NCBI GenBank assembly: GCA_036231525.1
Contig: JAZAGZ010000014.1
Location: 1-30,279 of the forward strand
Length of the DNA stretch: 30,279 nucleotides
From: UBA6522 sp036231525
Lineage (GTDB): Bacteria; Pseudomonadota; Gammaproteobacteria; Steroidobacterales; Rariloculaceae
Reading direction: 5' to 3'
Each line of letters opens with the position of its first letter. Within the stretch, counting starts at the first letter, position 1. The notes beneath the pieces were generated by a model. The model was not told the origin of the DNA. It ran no database searches and worked only from the letters and a program-made list of their open reading frames with translations. The translations under genes were made by a program, and so were the position numbers. Of this stretch, positions 1 through 8,787 are shown piece after piece.

Positions 1-593
1 GAAATGTAGGGTAGCCCCGCTTCCCCAAGCTCCGCCAGTGCGGCACTTGTCTTAGCCATCTGAAATAAAGAAAAAAGTGCCTCCTGCATTCGGGCACCTC
101 CGCTAGCAGCAAAACAAACTAAAGGGCGTTTGTGCTCAATACAATAATCCACCGCCCGTCGAAAACGTTCACCGACAACAGAACCCATCGAGCCGGCCAT
201 AAATTGAAACTCAAATGCCACTGCAACAACGGGTATGGATTTCACAGTTCCTGCTATAACCACTAAGGCATCCCTTTCACCAGTATCTTTTTGTGCCTGA
301 GTTAAGCGATCTCGGTAGCGCTTGCTATCTCTGAATTTCAGAGGGTCCTGTGACTCTAGATTCGCTGCAATCTCGTGCCCGGAATCAGGATCAAGAAACA
401 TTTCTAAGCGATCACGAGCTCCAATCCGCATGTGGTATTCACACTTTGGGCACACCAGGAGGTTCCGTTTGAGTTCGGCCCGATAGAGCTGAGCAGAACA
501 ACCGGTACATTTGACCCACAAGCCCTCCGGGACCGAACGCTTTCGTTGCTCAGTCTTGATCCGAGAAGGCATCAAATTTTCAAACCAACTCAT
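1..593 (-). CDS. accD: Acetyl-CoA carboxylase carboxyltransferase subunit beta (3' part outside window)
   Basis: AccD pairs with AccA to move the carboxyl group from carboxybiotin to acetyl-CoA, making malonyl-CoA for fatty acid synthesis in the cytoplasm. The visible 197 residues begin MSWFENLMPSR. They carry the N-terminal four-cysteine zinc ribbon (Cys29, Cys32, Cys48, Cys51) and the start of the crotonase-like carboxyltransferase core, with the motif GGARMQEAL near residue 175. The full protein is usually about 290-300 residues, so roughly one third lies beyond the left edge. The ATG at 593 matches the usual AccD N terminus; another ATG at 600 is in a different frame. The gene lies 161 bases downstream of truA. 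In pseudomonads trpF lies between truA and accD, but here it is absent. The identification is firm. Confidence 0.96.
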   Translation of the reverse strand, partial: MSWFENLMPSRIKTEQRKRSVPEGLWVKCTGCSAQLYRAELKRNLLVCPKCEYHMRIGARDRLEMFLDPDSGHEIAANLESQDPLKFRDSKRYRDRLTQAQKDTGERDALVVIAGTVKSIPVVAVAFEFQFMAGSMGSVVGERFRRAVDYCIEHKRPLVCFAASGGARMQEALFSLFQMAKTSAALAELGEAGLPYI

Positions 594-754
594 AAGTCAT
601 ACCGTAGCGCCGGGCAGCGAATAATAACGAAAAGGAGTTCCAAGCACAGTCAAACGTCTCTAGGCTTGCTGCAACGCTCTATTCAAGACAGATTATTGTT
701 TTAGGCTACAGAGAATCATGCGCGCACCCTGCATGTCAGGCAGTTTGGTAGCCC

Positions 755-1537
755 CTACCCGCTCGCCGGAGGTGGCAGATCGTAATGATCTGGGTAGGTC
801 ACCCTAATAAGAGCAAGACCCTGAGGTGGGGCAGCTACGCCACCTTTAGTCCTATCGCGACTAGCTAAAACCTCCGCCGCCCAACCCGGTTCGGCTGCCC
901 CACGGCCAATCTCGGTCAAAACGCCCACTAAATTTCTCACCATATGCTGTAAAAATGCGTTTGCCGTGAATTCGAGTTGCAAAAGATTGTCAGCCCGCCG
1001 CAAAGCTATAGAAACGAGCCGTCGCATCGGCGTGTGTGACTGGCAGCTTGCCGCTCGAAACGCGGAAAAATCCTGCTCACCCAATAGAGTAGTTGCTGCC
1101 GCCGTCATTGCCCCGCAATCGAGTTTTTCCCGCAACCACCAACTCCGATGCCGCAGAAACACAGGACGTGTATCACGCTCCATGATGAGATACCGATATC
1201 GCCTCAGGATTGCCGAGCGTCGGGCATCAAACTTCCCGTCCACCTCCTGAGCCCACTTCACAGCAACATCATCGGGCAGGTTCGAGTTAATTCCTAAAAC
1301 CCATTGTCGGGATGTACGGGTGGCCTCAGAATCGAAATGTGCAACCTGGTAGCTCGCATGTACGCCAGCATCCGTACGACCGGATCCAGCAATTGCAACT
1401 GGATAATTTGCAACAATAGATACCGCTTTGGAGAGAACCGCTTGAACACTGCGTCCCGAACGCTGAATCTGCCAGCCCACGAAACTAGGTCCGTCATATT
1501 CGATCCCTAAGGCTACACGCTGGGTGCTCCGAACCAT
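755..1537 (-). CDS. truA: tRNA pseudouridine(38-40) synthase TruA
   Basis: TruA converts uridines 38-40 of the tRNA anticodon arm to pseudouridine. The protein shows the N-terminal GIEYDGPSFVGWQ strand and the catalytic GSGRTDAGVHA motif containing the essential Asp, followed by the second TruA half with the conserved FTANAFLQHMVRN segment. The length of about 260 residues is close to the family norm (E. coli 270). A GTG at 1546 could start the frame three codons earlier. I prefer the ATG at 1537 because GGTGG lies five bases before it. The gene starts only a few bases after the fimV stop and is probably cotranscribed with asd and fimV, the arrangement seen in pseudomonads. Confidence 0.95.
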   Translation of the reverse strand: MVRSTQRVALGIEYDGPSFVGWQIQRSGRSVQAVLSKAVSIVANYPVAIAGSGRTDAGVHASYQVAHFDSEATRTSRQWVLGINSNLPDDVAVKWAQEVDGKFDARRSAILRRYRYLIMERDTRPVFLRHRSWWLREKLDCGAMTAAATTLLGEQDFSAFRAASCQSHTPMRRLVSIALRRADNLLQLEFTANAFLQHMVRNLVGVLTEIGRGAAEPGWAAEVLASRDRTKGGVAAPPQGLALIRVTYPDHYDLPPPASG

Positions 1538-1550
1538 AGCAACCACCGCC

Positions 1551-3083
1551 CTAGAGATCTCCGATGAGGATCTTGGCCTCCTGCTGCTGAGAAGGGTTTC
1601 CTTCGGCTATGACCTCCTCAAGAATACTGCGCGCCGTGTCTAGGTCCCCCATATCAGAAAAGGCACGGGCAAGATCTAGTTTTGTACCAATCTCGGTGGT
1701 TCTCTCGCTGCCTGCGAGATCCCTCTCATCACCCATTGCCTCAAGAATAGCGCGTCCTTCCGCAATTTCTCCGGTGATAGAAAGCTCGCGTTCACGTTGA
1801 ACATCGCGCATTGCCTGAACCGATTCCTCTCTCTCAGAGTCCATGGTGTGCATAACAGCGTTTAACTTGACCATAAAACGATGGTTCCTGTACCAAACGG
1901 CGGTCCCTATAACCGTTACTGCAAGCACCAATAATCCACCAAACATCAAGTAAGAATTGGTTAATGAGGGGTTTGTGGCCCAATTTAGAACTCGGGACAC
2001 TAGGGGTGGCTGGTTAGATTCCACCCCAATCGTAATAACGCCACTGTCGGCGATTAACTCCGACTCCAGATCATCTGTGGAAACCTCCTCGGCTTCGGGG
2101 CCCAACCCCACCGCCGTGGCGGAGGCTTCTTCGTTCAACGCAGAAACCGCCACCTCCAACTCACTCAACCGGACCTGGAGCTCCTGCAACTGTGCATCAC
2201 GCAATTCCAACAATCGGCGCGCCTCATCCAGTTCAGACCGCAGCGCTATATCTTCTCTCTCCAACTCGGCCATTGCCGTAACTGCTTCTTCCGCTACGCC
2301 ATCCGCCACAACTCCAATCTCAATCTGATCCGAAACCGGAACGAGACGTAGCTGTGCTTGTTGAACTGAAGGATCATCCTTCCATTCCTCAGTCTGTCGG
2401 ATCGCCTCTTGAGTGGCCGCACTCGCCGTTCGCTGAAGCACTTCAGTAACCTCAGGAATTCGCAATAAAACATCCTGTAGTAGCACATTCATATTACCGT
2501 CGAATGCTTGCGAATTGGCCTGATATATCGCAACCACCATCTGATTCATGGTGATGCCACTGGGACGAAAACGCCCCGCCACATTCCACAGGGTGTCGCC
2601 AAGTTGCACTGGGCCATAATAGGTCTCAGCACTCTCAACCACGACTGATCTAGGCACCGCAGCATCCGCCGACTGCCGCATCGGTGACAAAACCGGCGAA
2701 TCAAACAGAAGTGTGTATTCGCGAAGCAACCGGCCCTGTGACCAATTGGCCTCCACAAGCATAGCGACAAGCGGTTCAGTTATGGGGTCCTGAGAGGTCA
2801 CGCGAATGACATCTTGGCCCATATTATCTTGAGTTACTTCAAACTGAAGACCGCTGAAATAACCCGTCTCGGTCCAAGCAGCTGCGACAAGCGTCGCTCG
2901 CAGCTCATCTACTTCTTCTGGCGTGGTCGAAACTAGGAGAATGTCCGCTTCTAAAGGCTGATTGAAGGCAGACCTGAGCTCGATACTCCCCAACCCCAAC
3001 GCCCATGCTCCTAGGGGTGCTAAAAATAATCCTATCGCACCCCAGAGTGCTCTTAGTATCACGGAAGGATTGCTACCTATCAC
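1551..3083 (-). CDS. fimV: FimV-like peptidoglycan-binding inner-membrane protein
   Basis: FimV/HubP-type proteins organise polar structures and support type IV pilus assembly and cyclic-AMP-linked regulation. The 510-residue product shows a signal peptide (about 1-28, ending GAWA), the conserved FimV N-terminal domain starting LGLGSIELRSAFNQPLEADI, and a LysM-like segment (about 154-205). A coiled coil follows (about 268-318), then one transmembrane helix (about 376-397) and a cytoplasmic C-terminal TPR-like FimV motif (about 465-510) ending KILIGDL. It is much shorter than Pseudomonas FimV (about 900 residues), mainly because the acidic repeat region is reduced. The start is GTG with no clear Shine-Dalgarno; GTG at 3062 is an alternative that keeps the signal peptide. 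It sits between asd and truA, the usual fimV position. The homology is firm; its role in this organism is inferred. Confidence 0.9.
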   Translation of the reverse strand: MIGSNPSVILRALWGAIGLFLAPLGAWALGLGSIELRSAFNQPLEADILLVSTTPEEVDELRATLVAAAWTETGYFSGLQFEVTQDNMGQDVIRVTSQDPITEPLVAMLVEANWSQGRLLREYTLLFDSPVLSPMRQSADAAVPRSVVVESAETYYGPVQLGDTLWNVAGRFRPSGITMNQMVVAIYQANSQAFDGNMNVLLQDVLLRIPEVTEVLQRTASAATQEAIRQTEEWKDDPSVQQAQLRLVPVSDQIEIGVVADGVAEEAVTAMAELEREDIALRSELDEARRLLELRDAQLQELQVRLSELEVAVSALNEEASATAVGLGPEAEEVSTDDLESELIADSGVITIGVESNQPPLVSRVLNWATNPSLTNSYLMFGGLLVLAVTVIGTAVWYRNHRFMVKLNAVMHTMDSEREESVQAMRDVQRERELSITGEIAEGRAILEAMGDERDLAGSERTTEIGTKLDLARAFSDMGDLDTARSILEEVIAEGNPSQQQEAKILIGDL

Positions 3084-3110
3084 AACTTTAATTTAAAAAT
3101 AAAAAATATA

Positions 3111-4136
3111 TTACAAAAATTCGTTTACCAAAATCTCGGCAATTTGAACGCTATTCAATGCCGCGCCCTTACGCAAATTATCCGATACTACCCATAGGTT
3201 AAGGCCCCTCGGGTGTGATAAATCCTCCCGGATCCGCCCAACGAACACCGCATCCCGATGCGCTGCTTCTGTAACTGCAGTTGGGTAAGCACCAGGGCTC
3301 TCGCCATCTAATACAACAATCCCTGGTGCTGAATTTAATAATTTATGGGTTTCGTGAACTGTAATCTTCTTACGAGTTTCCAAATGTATTGACTCGGAAT
3401 GGCCCCAAAAGACCGGAACCCGAACACAGGTGGGATTTACCATAATGTCAGCGCTTTCCAGGATCTTTCGTGTCTCCCAGATCATCTTCATTTCTTCCTT
3501 GGTAAATCCATTGTCTAACAAACGATCAATCTTAGGCACCACGTTGAAAACCACTGACTTCTCAACACCTGAATTCACAACTAGATCATTACCAGAAAGA
3601 ACAGCACGAGTCTGCTCAGTTAACGTTTCTATCGCGCGGCGCCCAGCCCCAGAAACGGCCTGATAAGTTGAAACATTAATCCGTTCAATACCTACGACAT
3701 CTTGAATAGGCTTCAATGCGACCACTAACTGAATCGTAGAGCAGTTGGGATTGGCAATGATCCCGCGCTGCGAGTAATCAGCAATCCGCTCCGCATTGCA
3801 CTCTGGCACAACCAAGGGCACATCATCGTCATACCGAAACTGAGAGGTATTATCGATAACAACGGCACCAGCCTCTACAGCCCGCGGAACAACCTCTGCA
3901 GATACTGCGGCGCCAGCGGAAAATAGCCCCAATTGCACTTGCCTAAAATCGAAATCATTCAGCGACTGAACCTGTAAATCTTTTCCACAAAATTTTACCG
4001 TGCGCCCAATCGAACGCTCGCTAGCGAGTGGAAAGAGAGTGCCCACTGGAAACTCGCGCTGCTCAAGTATCCGTAACAACGCTTCGCCAACAGCGCCGGT
4101 GGCGCCCGCAATTGCAATATCATAGGTTTTGGACAC
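3111..4136 (-). CDS. asd: Aspartate-semialdehyde dehydrogenase
   Basis: Asd reduces beta-aspartyl phosphate to aspartate semialdehyde with NADPH, feeding lysine/diaminopimelate, threonine and methionine synthesis. The 341-residue protein has the nucleotide-binding GATGAVG at 11-17, the catalytic Cys132 in ANPNCSTIQ, and the substrate-binding stretch around VFWGHSESIHLE. The NPNCST active site and the length fit the shorter class of the family rather than the E. coli Asd class, whose signature is GGNCTV. The start is GTG at 4136 (MSKTYDIAIAGATG), preceded by AGGGG at good spacing. The position just upstream of fimV is where pseudomonads often carry a Usg-type paralogue. Because the catalytic cysteine is retained I call it an active Asd. 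No second asd is present in the window. Confidence 0.93.
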   Translation of the reverse strand: MSKTYDIAIAGATGAVGEALLRILEQREFPVGTLFPLASERSIGRTVKFCGKDLQVQSLNDFDFRQVQLGLFSAGAAVSAEVVPRAVEAGAVVIDNTSQFRYDDDVPLVVPECNAERIADYSQRGIIANPNCSTIQLVVALKPIQDVVGIERINVSTYQAVSGAGRRAIETLTEQTRAVLSGNDLVVNSGVEKSVVFNVVPKIDRLLDNGFTKEEMKMIWETRKILESADIMVNPTCVRVPVFWGHSESIHLETRKKITVHETHKLLNSAPGIVVLDGESPGAYPTAVTEAAHRDAVFVGRIREDLSHPRGLNLWVVSDNLRKGAALNSVQIAEILVNEFL

Positions 4137-4167
4137 AACTGCCCCTGCAAATCATTCGAAAAATGGA

Positions 4168-5271
4168 TTAGGCCTTTTTCTCAACCCCGATAGCCGGCGT
4201 ATCAGACTGCACATCAGCATTCTGAGCGCGATGGCGAAGATAATGATCTGCCAGTGTCAACGCTAGCATCGCTTCCGCAATAGGTGTCGCACGCAATCCG
4301 ACACAGGGATCGTGACGTCCCGTCGTCACAACTTTAGTGGCACTGCCAGAACGGTCGACTGTACTACCAGCCACTTGGATGCTCGATGTAGGTTTTAGCG
4401 CGATGCTCACCAGAATATCTTGCCCGGAAGAAATACCTCCAAGAGTGCCGCCAGAAGAATTTTTCGCAAAACCCTCAGGAGTCAGCTCATCACGATGTTC
4501 GCTGCCTCTCTGAGCAACGCATTTAAAACCGTCCCCAAATTCCACGCCTTTTACGGCATTTGTACTCATCATACCGTGCGCAATAGCCGCTTCGAGTTTA
4601 TCGAATACGGGTTCACCTAGACCAGGTGGCACTTGGGCGGCCACGATGTTGATTCTTGCTCCGACAGAGTCCCCCGCCTTTCTCAGGTCATCCATGAATT
4701 TCTCGAGTTCATCGATCCTTTCTGGGTCTGCGCAGAAAAATGGATTGTCATTGACAACATCAATATCCTGAGCGCCGAGCTCAAGCGGCCCAAGCTGAGC
4801 CAAATAACCGTAAATTTGGACGCCCAACTGCTCTTTTAAATATTTGCGAGCAATCGCACCAGCCGCCACCCGCATAACGGTCTCACGAGCTGACGCGCGA
4901 CCACCACCGCGGTAATCACGGATACCATACTTTTGCTGATACGTGTAATCGGCGTGCCCGGGCCTAAAGGTATCTTTTATCTTGCTGTAGTCACGAGATC
5001 GTTGGTCCACATTGTCAACCACCAGCCCGATGGCGGTTCCAGTAGTCAACCCCTCAAAGGTTCCAGAGAGAATCCTTACCTGATCCGGTTCCTTCCGCTG
5101 AGTAACATGACGGGAGCGACCAGGCCTGCGTCGATCCAAATCCACCTGGATATCGGCTTCGGAAAGCGCTAACCCTGGCGGACAACCATCCACAACGCCC
5201 CCCATGGCGGGACCGTGACTCTCACCAAAGGTAGTTACCGAGAATAATTTTCCAAACGTATCGCCAGCCAT
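4168..5271 (-). CDS. aroC: Chorismate synthase
   Basis: AroC makes chorismate from 5-enolpyruvylshikimate-3-phosphate using reduced FMN, the last shikimate-pathway step before aromatic amino acids, folate and quinones. The 367-residue protein carries all three family signatures: GESHGPAMGGVVDGCPPG near the N terminus, YRGGGRASARET around 130-145, and GRHDPCVGLRATPIAEAM near the C terminus. The GGTLGGISSGQDI FMN-site segment is also present. The ATG at 5271 gives the standard MAGDTFGKLFSVTTFGESHG opening. It follows prmB at 79 bases; prmB-aroC is a common gammaproteobacterial pair. A small 5-bp hairpin lies between them (5305-5318) without a T-run. The identification is firm. Confidence 0.97.
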   Translation of the reverse strand: MAGDTFGKLFSVTTFGESHGPAMGGVVDGCPPGLALSEADIQVDLDRRRPGRSRHVTQRKEPDQVRILSGTFEGLTTGTAIGLVVDNVDQRSRDYSKIKDTFRPGHADYTYQQKYGIRDYRGGGRASARETVMRVAAGAIARKYLKEQLGVQIYGYLAQLGPLELGAQDIDVVNDNPFFCADPERIDELEKFMDDLRKAGDSVGARINIVAAQVPPGLGEPVFDKLEAAIAHGMMSTNAVKGVEFGDGFKCVAQRGSEHRDELTPEGFAKNSSGGTLGGISSGQDILVSIALKPTSSIQVAGSTVDRSGSATKVVTTGRHDPCVGLRATPIAEAMLALTLADHYLRHRAQNADVQSDTPAIGVEKKA

Positions 5272-5350
5272 GTTAATCCATCCGTTGGAGCATCCTAACT
5301 ATCACGACCAAAGGGTCGCTCCGACAAGCATCCCAGCCCTCTCCAAAGAG

Positions 5351-6253
5351 CTAGCACTCTAAGTATCCAGTCAATTCATCACGCGTCAACATGAAAACGC
5401 CGTCACCCCCCCTCTCAAACTGAAGCCAAGTGACCGGTAGCGTTGGATAAGACTCTGTGAAAGCCTCCTGTGCCTCGCCGACCTCAACAATGAGCACACC
5501 GTTAGAGGTCAGATGATCAGCGGCGCCAACAAGCAAGCTATCGATCAGATCGAGTCCGCTGATTCCGCCATCGAGCGCCAATATGGGTTCATGACTATAT
5601 TCCACAGGCAGCTCTTCTAGCCTTTTACGCGGTACATAGGGCGGATTTGAGAGAATTACTCGGTACCGCCCCTCAACCGCTGAGAATAGATCAGACTTAA
5701 TGAGTCGGACCTTATCTTCGAATTTATGTTGATCCACATTGGCTTTTGCGACCTCCAAGGCAGCATCAGAAATCTCAGTTGCATCAACCAAAACGTCGGG
5801 ACAGTAGTGAGCAATTGCTACTGCGAGACAGGCACTTCCGGTGCCAATATCTAGGATACGATCCGTAGCCTCCAACCAACACCAAGGCCGCAAACCGCGC
5901 TCGATTACCTCTGCCAAAGGCGAACGGGGAATTAAAACGCGCTCATCAACATTGAAACACAATCCAGCAAACCAGGCCTCGCCCAGCAAATAGGCTAAAG
6001 GTCTGCGCTCGATCACCCGTCGACCAGCAAGTTCGACAATGGAGTCGATCAGATCTGGGTTTTGAGCCTGCGACCAAGACTCCGACTCCCACCCTTGCTG
6101 AGCACGTAGTAACCAATAAGCCTCGTCTAATGAATTGTCTGTACCGTGACCGTAGTTAAGTTCGTAAGACTTGAAGAAATGGCTGATAGCAGTAACCCAT
6201 GACTCCGAAGATTCTCCACTCTTCAATAATTTTCTAAGCTCACAAACGTTCAT
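5351..6253 (-). CDS. prmB: 50S ribosomal protein L3 N5-glutamine methyltransferase PrmB
   Basis: PrmB methylates a glutamine side chain of ribosomal protein L3 using S-adenosylmethionine, supporting large-subunit assembly. The 300-residue product has an N-terminal helical domain, the SAM-binding DIGTGS motif (135-140) and the catalytic NPPYVPRKR motif (from Asn193). The longer tail after NPPYV separates PrmB from the release-factor enzyme PrmC. The reading frame stays open upstream to 6391. I chose the ATG at 6253 because MNVCELRKLL matches the usual start region and the longer form would run into the divergent SCO1-like gene. The genes are divergent with only 29 bases between starts, so their promoters must overlap each other or the coding regions. 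Confidence 0.93.
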   Translation of the reverse strand: MNVCELRKLLKSGESSESWVTAISHFFKSYELNYGHGTDNSLDEAYWLLRAQQGWESESWSQAQNPDLIDSIVELAGRRVIERRPLAYLLGEAWFAGLCFNVDERVLIPRSPLAEVIERGLRPWCWLEATDRILDIGTGSACLAVAIAHYCPDVLVDATEISDAALEVAKANVDQHKFEDKVRLIKSDLFSAVEGRYRVILSNPPYVPRKRLEELPVEYSHEPILALDGGISGLDLIDSLLVGAADHLTSNGVLIVEVGEAQEAFTESYPTLPVTWLQFERGGDGVFMLTRDELTGYLEC

Positions 6254-6282
6254 GGGCCGCGAATGATACCCCTTGTGAGATA

Positions 6283-6945
6283 ATGACACGCGTGATTGGA
6301 ACCATATTGAGAATACTCGTGGTCGGGCTCGTGCTGCTAGCCAGCGCGATGTTCCTGCTCCCTGATGAGCAGCGTCAGTTGCCCTTACCAACTGTCGCTA
6401 CCCTTTTGAACGATGCGGACCCATTACCGTATATTCAGCTAACTGACAAAATGGGCCAGACATTTACATCTGCGGAACTTAACAATCAGTTTAGCCTTCT
6501 GTTTTTCGGATTCACTCACTGCCCCGACATTTGCCCATTCACATTAAGCATCCTCGCAACCATGCACAGAGACTGGTCCACCCCACACATTTCACCGCCT
6601 GAGGTAATCTTTCTCAGCGTGGATCCCGACCGAGACAATCCTACCCAGATCAGTAATTATCTGGCGAACTTTGATTCGAATTTCCAAGGTGCCACAGGTC
6701 GACGGGAGGCTATGGACCCCTGGCTCAAGGCACTTGGTGTCAGCGTACATATTCAGCATCAACCAGATGGACAACCTTATAACGTCACTCATAATTCCAC
6801 CATTTATGTTGTGGGACCCGAGACGAAACTACTTGCGGTATTCAGCGCGCCGCATGATGCAGCCACCATCGCTGCTGATTTTTTGAAGATTCGGCAACAC
6901 TACTTCAACGACCCGTTGCGTTCTTCAGACCCACAGACTTTATGA
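6283..6945 (+). CDS. SCO1/SenC/PrrC-type copper chaperone
   Basis: SCO proteins are membrane-anchored thioredoxin-fold proteins that bind copper and help assemble the CuA centre of cytochrome c oxidase; some act mainly as thiol reductants. The 220-residue product has one N-terminal membrane anchor (about 6-26), the CPDIC metal-binding motif (Cys80 and Cys84), the SVDPDRDNP strand, and the conserved His170 in NVTHNSTIYVV. All three copper ligands are therefore present. Its stop overlaps the psd start (ATGA), so it is translationally coupled to psd and epmA. No oxidase gene is nearby, and its pairing with phospholipid and translation-factor genes looks positional. The family is firm; the oxidase partner is unknown. 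Confidence 0.92.
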   Translation: MTRVIGTILRILVVGLVLLASAMFLLPDEQRQLPLPTVATLLNDADPLPYIQLTDKMGQTFTSAELNNQFSLLFFGFTHCPDICPFTLSILATMHRDWSTPHISPPEVIFLSVDPDRDNPTQISNYLANFDSNFQGATGRREAMDPWLKALGVSVHIQHQPDGQPYNVTHNSTIYVVGPETKLLAVFSAPHDAATIAADFLKIRQHYFNDPLRSSDPQTL

Positions 6946-7805
6946 GGCTCGCGTTTTCGGTCTGGGCACAGTATCTACTGCCCCACCGACTCCTAGCAAC
7001 ACTCATCTATCACATAGCTCGGTGCACCTGGCCAGCTGTGAAAAACCCACTGATTCGCTGGTTTACAGCCCATTACGCCGTTGACCTCAGCGAAGCCGAG
7101 AAAAGTGATGCAGAATCCTACGAAAGTTTTAACGCTTTCTTTACGCGCCGCCTAAAACCCGGCTCTCGATCAATTGCCGGCGATGAGCACACCGTTATCT
7201 CACCCGTGGACGGTTACCTTACCCAGTTTGGCTCCGTATGTGAGGGAAAGCTGATCCAAGCAAAAGGTATGGATTACCAGATCAATGAACTTCTTGGAGA
7301 ACTACGGGGTGAGGCGGCTAGCTTGATGATGGGAAGTTACGCAACCATTTATCTAGCACCGAATCACTACCACCGCGTACACCTACCGCTTACGGGAACC
7401 CTAAATCGAACGTGCTACATCCCTGGAAAACGATTCAGCGTGAACAAACGCACGGTATCGACTGTCCCACAGCTCTTCTGCCGCAATGAAAGGGTTGTAT
7501 GCTGGTTCGATACAACCGTAGGAACACTGGCTATGGTGCTTGTAGGCGCGCTAAACGTTTCCAGTATTAGCACGAAATGGCTAGGGGAAATCGCAAGCAG
7601 TAAGCCAAAAGTATGGTATGGCAACACTCCTCAGAGTCGTTATGAACGCGGAGAAGAAATCGGACAATTCAATCTAGGTTCTACTGTGATCCTCGTTCTA
7701 CCACCTAAGCGGCTGATCTGGCGAAGAGACTTACAGCCGGGACAGCGCATTAACATGGGAAAAGCGCTGGGCGAGGTAAGCGTAGAAACCGGTATGCAAA
7801 TGTGA
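6942..7805 (+). CDS. psd: Phosphatidylserine decarboxylase proenzyme
   Basis: Psd makes phosphatidylethanolamine from phosphatidylserine at the inner membrane, using a pyruvoyl group formed by self-cleavage. The 287-residue proenzyme carries the cleavage motif LGST (245-248), so cleavage would fall between Gly246 and Ser247. It also carries the catalytic Asp90 (SPVDG) and His147 (in NHYHRVHLPL). The three positions mirror the Asp-His-Ser triad known in E. coli Psd. The start ATG overlaps the SCO1-like stop and the stop overlaps the epmA GTG, making a tightly coupled three-gene operon. The partner synthase pssA is not in the window. The identification is firm. Confidence 0.96.
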   Translation: MRLAFSVWAQYLLPHRLLATLIYHIARCTWPAVKNPLIRWFTAHYAVDLSEAEKSDAESYESFNAFFTRRLKPGSRSIAGDEHTVISPVDGYLTQFGSVCEGKLIQAKGMDYQINELLGELRGEAASLMMGSYATIYLAPNHYHRVHLPLTGTLNRTCYIPGKRFSVNKRTVSTVPQLFCRNERVVCWFDTTVGTLAMVLVGALNVSSISTKWLGEIASSKPKVWYGNTPQSRYERGEEIGQFNLGSTVILVLPPKRLIWRRDLQPGQRINMGKALGEVSVETGMQM

Positions 7806-8785
7806 GCTATATAGATTCGTGGCGACCAACCGCCTCACGGAAAACACTGCGCGCACGCGCCGATATGATGGCGACGATTCGATCCTTTTTCACCGAGCGG
7901 GATCTGTTGGAGGTGGAAACACCCGCACTGTCTCACGCTGGAACGATGGACCTACAAATTGAATCTGCTACAGCGCAAGTCCGATCTCTTGGCTGTGAGC
8001 GACTCTACTTAATGACGTCACCAGAACTGGCTATGAAACGCCTGTTGGCCGCTGAGTACGGAGACGTTTATCAAATATCACGAGTTTTCCGTGACGGCGA
8101 ACTCGGCCGCTGGCACCAACCGGAATTCACCCTACTAGAATGGTACCGAGTGGGTTGGAACGAAAAGGACCTAATGAAAGAGGTCGAGGAACTTCTAAGG
8201 CAGATAGTAGGCGCGTACCAGACAATAACGCCAACGATCCGGATAAGTTATCACGATGCTTTTGTTGAATTCCTTGGCGTCGACGTTTCTGCAGATGAGA
8301 GTGTACTTAAAAAACGGCTGAAAACTTTGGATGTGAACGTTCCGGATAACCTTGAAGGCGGCAGCCTTATGGAGCTTGCATTCGGGGCGGTACTTATCCC
8401 TCGCCTGGACCCGAGGGCCATCACATTCATATATGACTTTCCCGAAAATTTAGCCTCACTCGCCCGCATCAAACCAACAACACCTCCCGTTGCAGCCCGA
8501 TTCGAAACGTTTCTAGGGGGTATTGAATTGGCGAATGGATTTGATGAACTAACAGACGAAGTCGAGCAAAGGACGCGTTTTGATGCTGAAAGGAAGCAGC
8601 GACGCAGTGCCGGTCTCCATGTACCTCCTCTGGATGAGGATTTTCTCGCCGCACTTTCTCATGGACTTCCTCATTGTGCTGGAGTAGCTATTGGGTTAGA
8701 TAGATTGTTTGCTGTGGCAACCGGGCTGCAGAGCCTCTCTGAGACGATAAGCTTTGCTCATCCACAGAAACAGCCCAAACGCTAA
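7802..8785 (+). CDS. epmA: EF-P beta-lysylation protein EpmA (lysyl-tRNA synthetase paralogue)
   Basis: EpmA (GenX/PoxA/YjeA) activates (R)-beta-lysine with ATP and transfers it to Lys34 of elongation factor P. The 327-residue protein is a class II aminoacyl-tRNA synthetase catalytic core without the anticodon-binding domain. Motif 2 is at about 88-115 (VYQISRVFRDGE ... HQPEFTLLEW) and motif 3 at about 294-305 (GVAIGLDRLFA). The length matches E. coli EpmA (325) and is far below lysyl-tRNA synthetase (about 500). The start is GTG at 7802 in a GTGA overlap with the psd stop. It converges on efp, with only two bases between the stops, which supports the functional link. Confidence 0.96.
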   Translation: MSYIDSWRPTASRKTLRARADMMATIRSFFTERDLLEVETPALSHAGTMDLQIESATAQVRSLGCERLYLMTSPELAMKRLLAAEYGDVYQISRVFRDGELGRWHQPEFTLLEWYRVGWNEKDLMKEVEELLRQIVGAYQTITPTIRISYHDAFVEFLGVDVSADESVLKKRLKTLDVNVPDNLEGGSLMELAFGAVLIPRLDPRAITFIYDFPENLASLARIKPTTPPVAARFETFLGGIELANGFDELTDEVEQRTRFDAERKQRRSAGLHVPPLDEDFLAALSHGLPHCAGVAIGLDRLFAVATGLQSLSETISFAHPQKQPKR

Positions 8786-8787
8786 AC

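Noticed and set aside
432..704. Plus-strand 90-residue open frame over the start of accD
   Set aside because: It is antisense to the well-supported accD N-terminal zinc ribbon and the gap after truA, and its translation resembles no family.
1957..2328. Plus-strand 123-residue Ser-rich open frame inside fimV
   Set aside because: It is a shadow of the acidic coiled-coil region of fimV, which gives Ser/Thr-rich translations on the other strand.
6254..6391. N-terminal extension of prmB to 346 residues
   Set aside because: The extension lacks similarity to PrmB and would overlap the divergent SCO1-like gene; the internal ATG at 6253 matches the family start.
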